Shown: in pieces, positions 63,870-64,000 of the stretch | How positions within the stretch are numbered: the first letter of the stretch is position 1 | Layout: each line of letters begins with the position of its first letter | Source of the DNA: Deltaproteobacteria bacterium | Lineage (GTDB): Bacteria > Myxococcota > XYA12-FULL-58-9 | DNA length: 64,000 bases | Assembly: GCA_016218825.1 (NCBI GenBank) | Contig: JACRCV010000013.1 | Coordinates: forward strand, 40,547 to 104,546 | Reading direction: 5' to 3' | Notes under the pieces: model-generated | The model's database searches: none | Told to the model about the DNA's origin: nothing | The model's input: the letters and a program-made list of their open reading frames with translations, nothing else | Program-made: the position numbers and the translations under genes

Positions 63870-64000
63870 TTAGTCACATTTCGCCTCCATGGCGGCAAGC
63901 GCACGCGCCACGGTGAGAACCTCATGCAGCCCCCGGGTGATGGTGATGCTGCCCGGCGGACCACCAGAGGACTTGCCCGTGTAGCCGCCGATCTCGGCGA
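63870..64000 (-). CDS. C-terminus of an IS4-type transposase (partial)
   Basis: Only the last 42 codons are in the window, reading IGGYTGKSSGGPPGSITI, TRGLHEVLTVARALAAMEAK and a stop at 63870. The pattern IGGY.G...GGPPG...I.RGL is like the end of IS4/Tn5-family transposases. The 5' part lies beyond the edge, so whether the element is complete is unknown. Confidence 0.55.
   Translation of the reverse strand, partial: AEIGGYTGKSSGGPPGSITITRGLHEVLTVARALAAMEAKCD

Overview
This 64 kb window comes from a GC-rich bacterial chromosome with densely packed genes, no rRNA, tRNA or CRISPR array that I could see, and at most one mobile-element fragment, at the right edge. The gene set points to a myxobacterium-like lineage (Myxococcota or a related deltaproteobacterial group): calpain-type cysteine proteases, many lipoproteins with lipoboxes, a Cys-rich repeat lipoprotein, PilZ and cyclic-nucleotide-binding proteins, an AgmX-type domain fused to vWA, a prepilin, multiheme cytochromes and thrombospondin-3/lamin-tail surface architecture. 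This placement is inference; no phylogenetic marker was compared.

Layout. 1-7.2 kb: two tandem calpain-like protease genes, the first cut by the window edge. 7.2-10.6 kb: Cys-rich lipoprotein and a dual cNMP-binding protein. 10.7-14.5 kb: Zn alcohol dehydrogenase and RlmM-like methyltransferase facing gpsA-mtgA. 14.5-17.8 kb: cNMP protein and a poly-gamma-glutamate locus (pgsB-pgsC-pgsW). 17.9-19.2 kb: a UshA/5'-nucleotidase-type lipoprotein gene crossed by an in-frame TGA exactly at a conserved Cys position, followed by a SECIS-like hairpin; a strong selenoprotein candidate. 19.3-27.3 kb: giant amidohydrolase lipoprotein, outer-membrane barrel, membrane protein, ankyrin lipoprotein. 27.4-33.4 kb: thiolase, phosphoglycolate phosphatase, glycogen pair glgC-glgA and an NCS1 permease. 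33.4-36.1 kb: Tat-exported FAD oxidoreductase and a cytidylate-kinase-like protein. 36.3-39.4 kb: a HybA/HybB/multiheme cytochrome c operon in which two of three genes are damaged (internal deletion; 44-bp tandem duplication). 39.5-45 kb: VKOR-DsbA fusion, esterase lipoprotein, AgmX-vWA-LpoB/CsgG-like fusion and a broken lipoprotein gene. 45-45.8 kb: vapBC toxin-antitoxin with a near-consensus promoter that predicts a leaderless mRNA. 45.8-49.1 kb: serine biosynthesis operon (DUF1015, serA, serC). 49.2-51.8 kb: divergent transketolase-like gene and a MoaD/ThiS-like protein. 51.9-61.5 kb: prepilin, PilZ protein, rpoH-type sigma factor, degenerate GGDEF protein, ParB-like protein, FAD reductase, phytase-like propeller and a large receiver/coiled-coil protein. 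61.6-64 kb: B3/B4-domain protein, a small bacterial histone-fold protein with strong expression signals, an aldo/keto reductase and the end of a probable IS4-type transposase.

How it works together. Coherent units are the serine operon, the glycogen pair, the polyglutamate capsule locus and the quinone-linked electron-transfer operon (probably decaying or mis-assembled). A two-hairpin intergenic repeat occurs three times (about 10.6, 40.8 and 63.8 kb), always between convergent gene ends and with a compensatory base change in one stem. The most interesting points are the selenocysteine candidate at 18085, the histone-fold gene at 62405, the paired calpains sharing a conserved C-terminal cassette, and the structured repeat family.
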